Below are positions 63,840 to 64,000 of a stretch of 64,000 nucleotides of DNA, one piece after another (positions within the stretch are counted from its first letter, which is position 1; each line of letters starts with the position of its first letter). The stretch is from Selaginella moellendorffii (taxonomy: Eukaryota > Streptophyta > Lycopodiopsida > Selaginellales > Selaginellaceae). The position numbers were made by a program, and so were the translations under genes. The stretch is from assembly GCF_000143415.4 (NCBI RefSeq), contig NW_003314273.1, positions 1,580,052 to 1,644,051 of the forward strand, in the 5' to 3' direction. The notes under the pieces were generated by a model. That model did not search any database and was not told the origin of the DNA. It was given only the letters and a program-made list of their open reading frames with translations.

Positions 63840-64000
63840 GAGGTGATTTCTACAATGAGCTTGCTTGATCACTAATAGTGTCCTAGCTTCTCACTGTCCA
63901 TCAAAGAGCCCAACAAAGCCTTCCTTTCAGTGATTTAGATTTTGTTGTTGGCAGCTCTTCCCTTTAGCATCCCTCCTTGGGGCAATCAGAAGTTGAGGCC
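63840..64000. other. Window end, nothing recognised
   Basis: About 160 bases of unassigned sequence after the LTR. Confidence 0.5.

Noticed and set aside
1-64000. tRNA or rRNA genes
   Set aside because: No cloverleaf-like boxes or rRNA-like sequence noticed; the only tRNA-related sites are retrotransposon primer sites. A tRNAscan run would be decisive.

Overview
The window is eukaryotic nuclear DNA, most likely from a land plant with swimming sperm. The evidence is spliceosomal introns of about 35-60 nt, plant-type Ty3/gypsy chromoviruses, a PIF/Harbinger remnant and three genes for motile cilia. Very short introns together with flagellar genes fit a Selaginella-like lycophyte best; that assignment is inference.

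Layout. 1-43 kb is a stack of nested transposable elements, mostly on the minus strand. Three related copies of one chromovirus family (A1, A2, A3; LTR about 1.4 kb, iMet primer site, C-terminal chromodomain) form the scaffold. A1 (1-3.9 kb) is a deletion derivative with a solo LTR in its gag. Element C (3.9-10.9 kb) is a different Ty3/gypsy element with an RNase H-like domain upstream of its RT. A2 (10.9-23.6 kb) has a gag-only LTR element, B (12.03-17.53 kb, 5-bp TSD, nearly identical LTRs), inside its 3' LTR. A2 shares an LTR with A3 (22.4-40.4 kb). After 42.3 kb come degenerate LTR pieces and a + strand Ty3/gypsy element D (43.9-48.7 kb).

The standout is element E, 24,972-35,658. It is a 10.7-kb insertion in the A3 integrase with 24-bp perfect terminal inverted repeats and a 4-bp target duplication; A1 and A2 supply the empty site. 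E carries a long minus-strand multi-exon gene with a ParB/sulfiredoxin-like region near its N-terminus and a C-terminal FCP1/NIF-type HAD domain, and a divergent + strand gene. About 20 copies of a short palindrome (GGCATGAGGCCTCATGCC type) are scattered through E and I found none outside it. At least eleven E introns of 34-54 nt consist largely of this palindrome. I recognise no transposase. E looks like an undescribed transposon type with an intron-borne palindrome system.

51.4-61.4 kb is the only clear host gene block: CCDC39 (minus), WDR35/IFT121 (minus) and an RSPH1-like MORN gene (plus), that is, axonemal ruler, IFT-A and radial-spoke functions in 10 kb. It is followed by a broken PIF/Harbinger transposase end and a chromovirus LTR in the opposite orientation (62.4-63.8 kb).

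Many inactivating changes (CAG-compatible TAG stops, CGA to TGA, YIDD to YIND) look like C-to-T decay at methylated CG/CHG sites.
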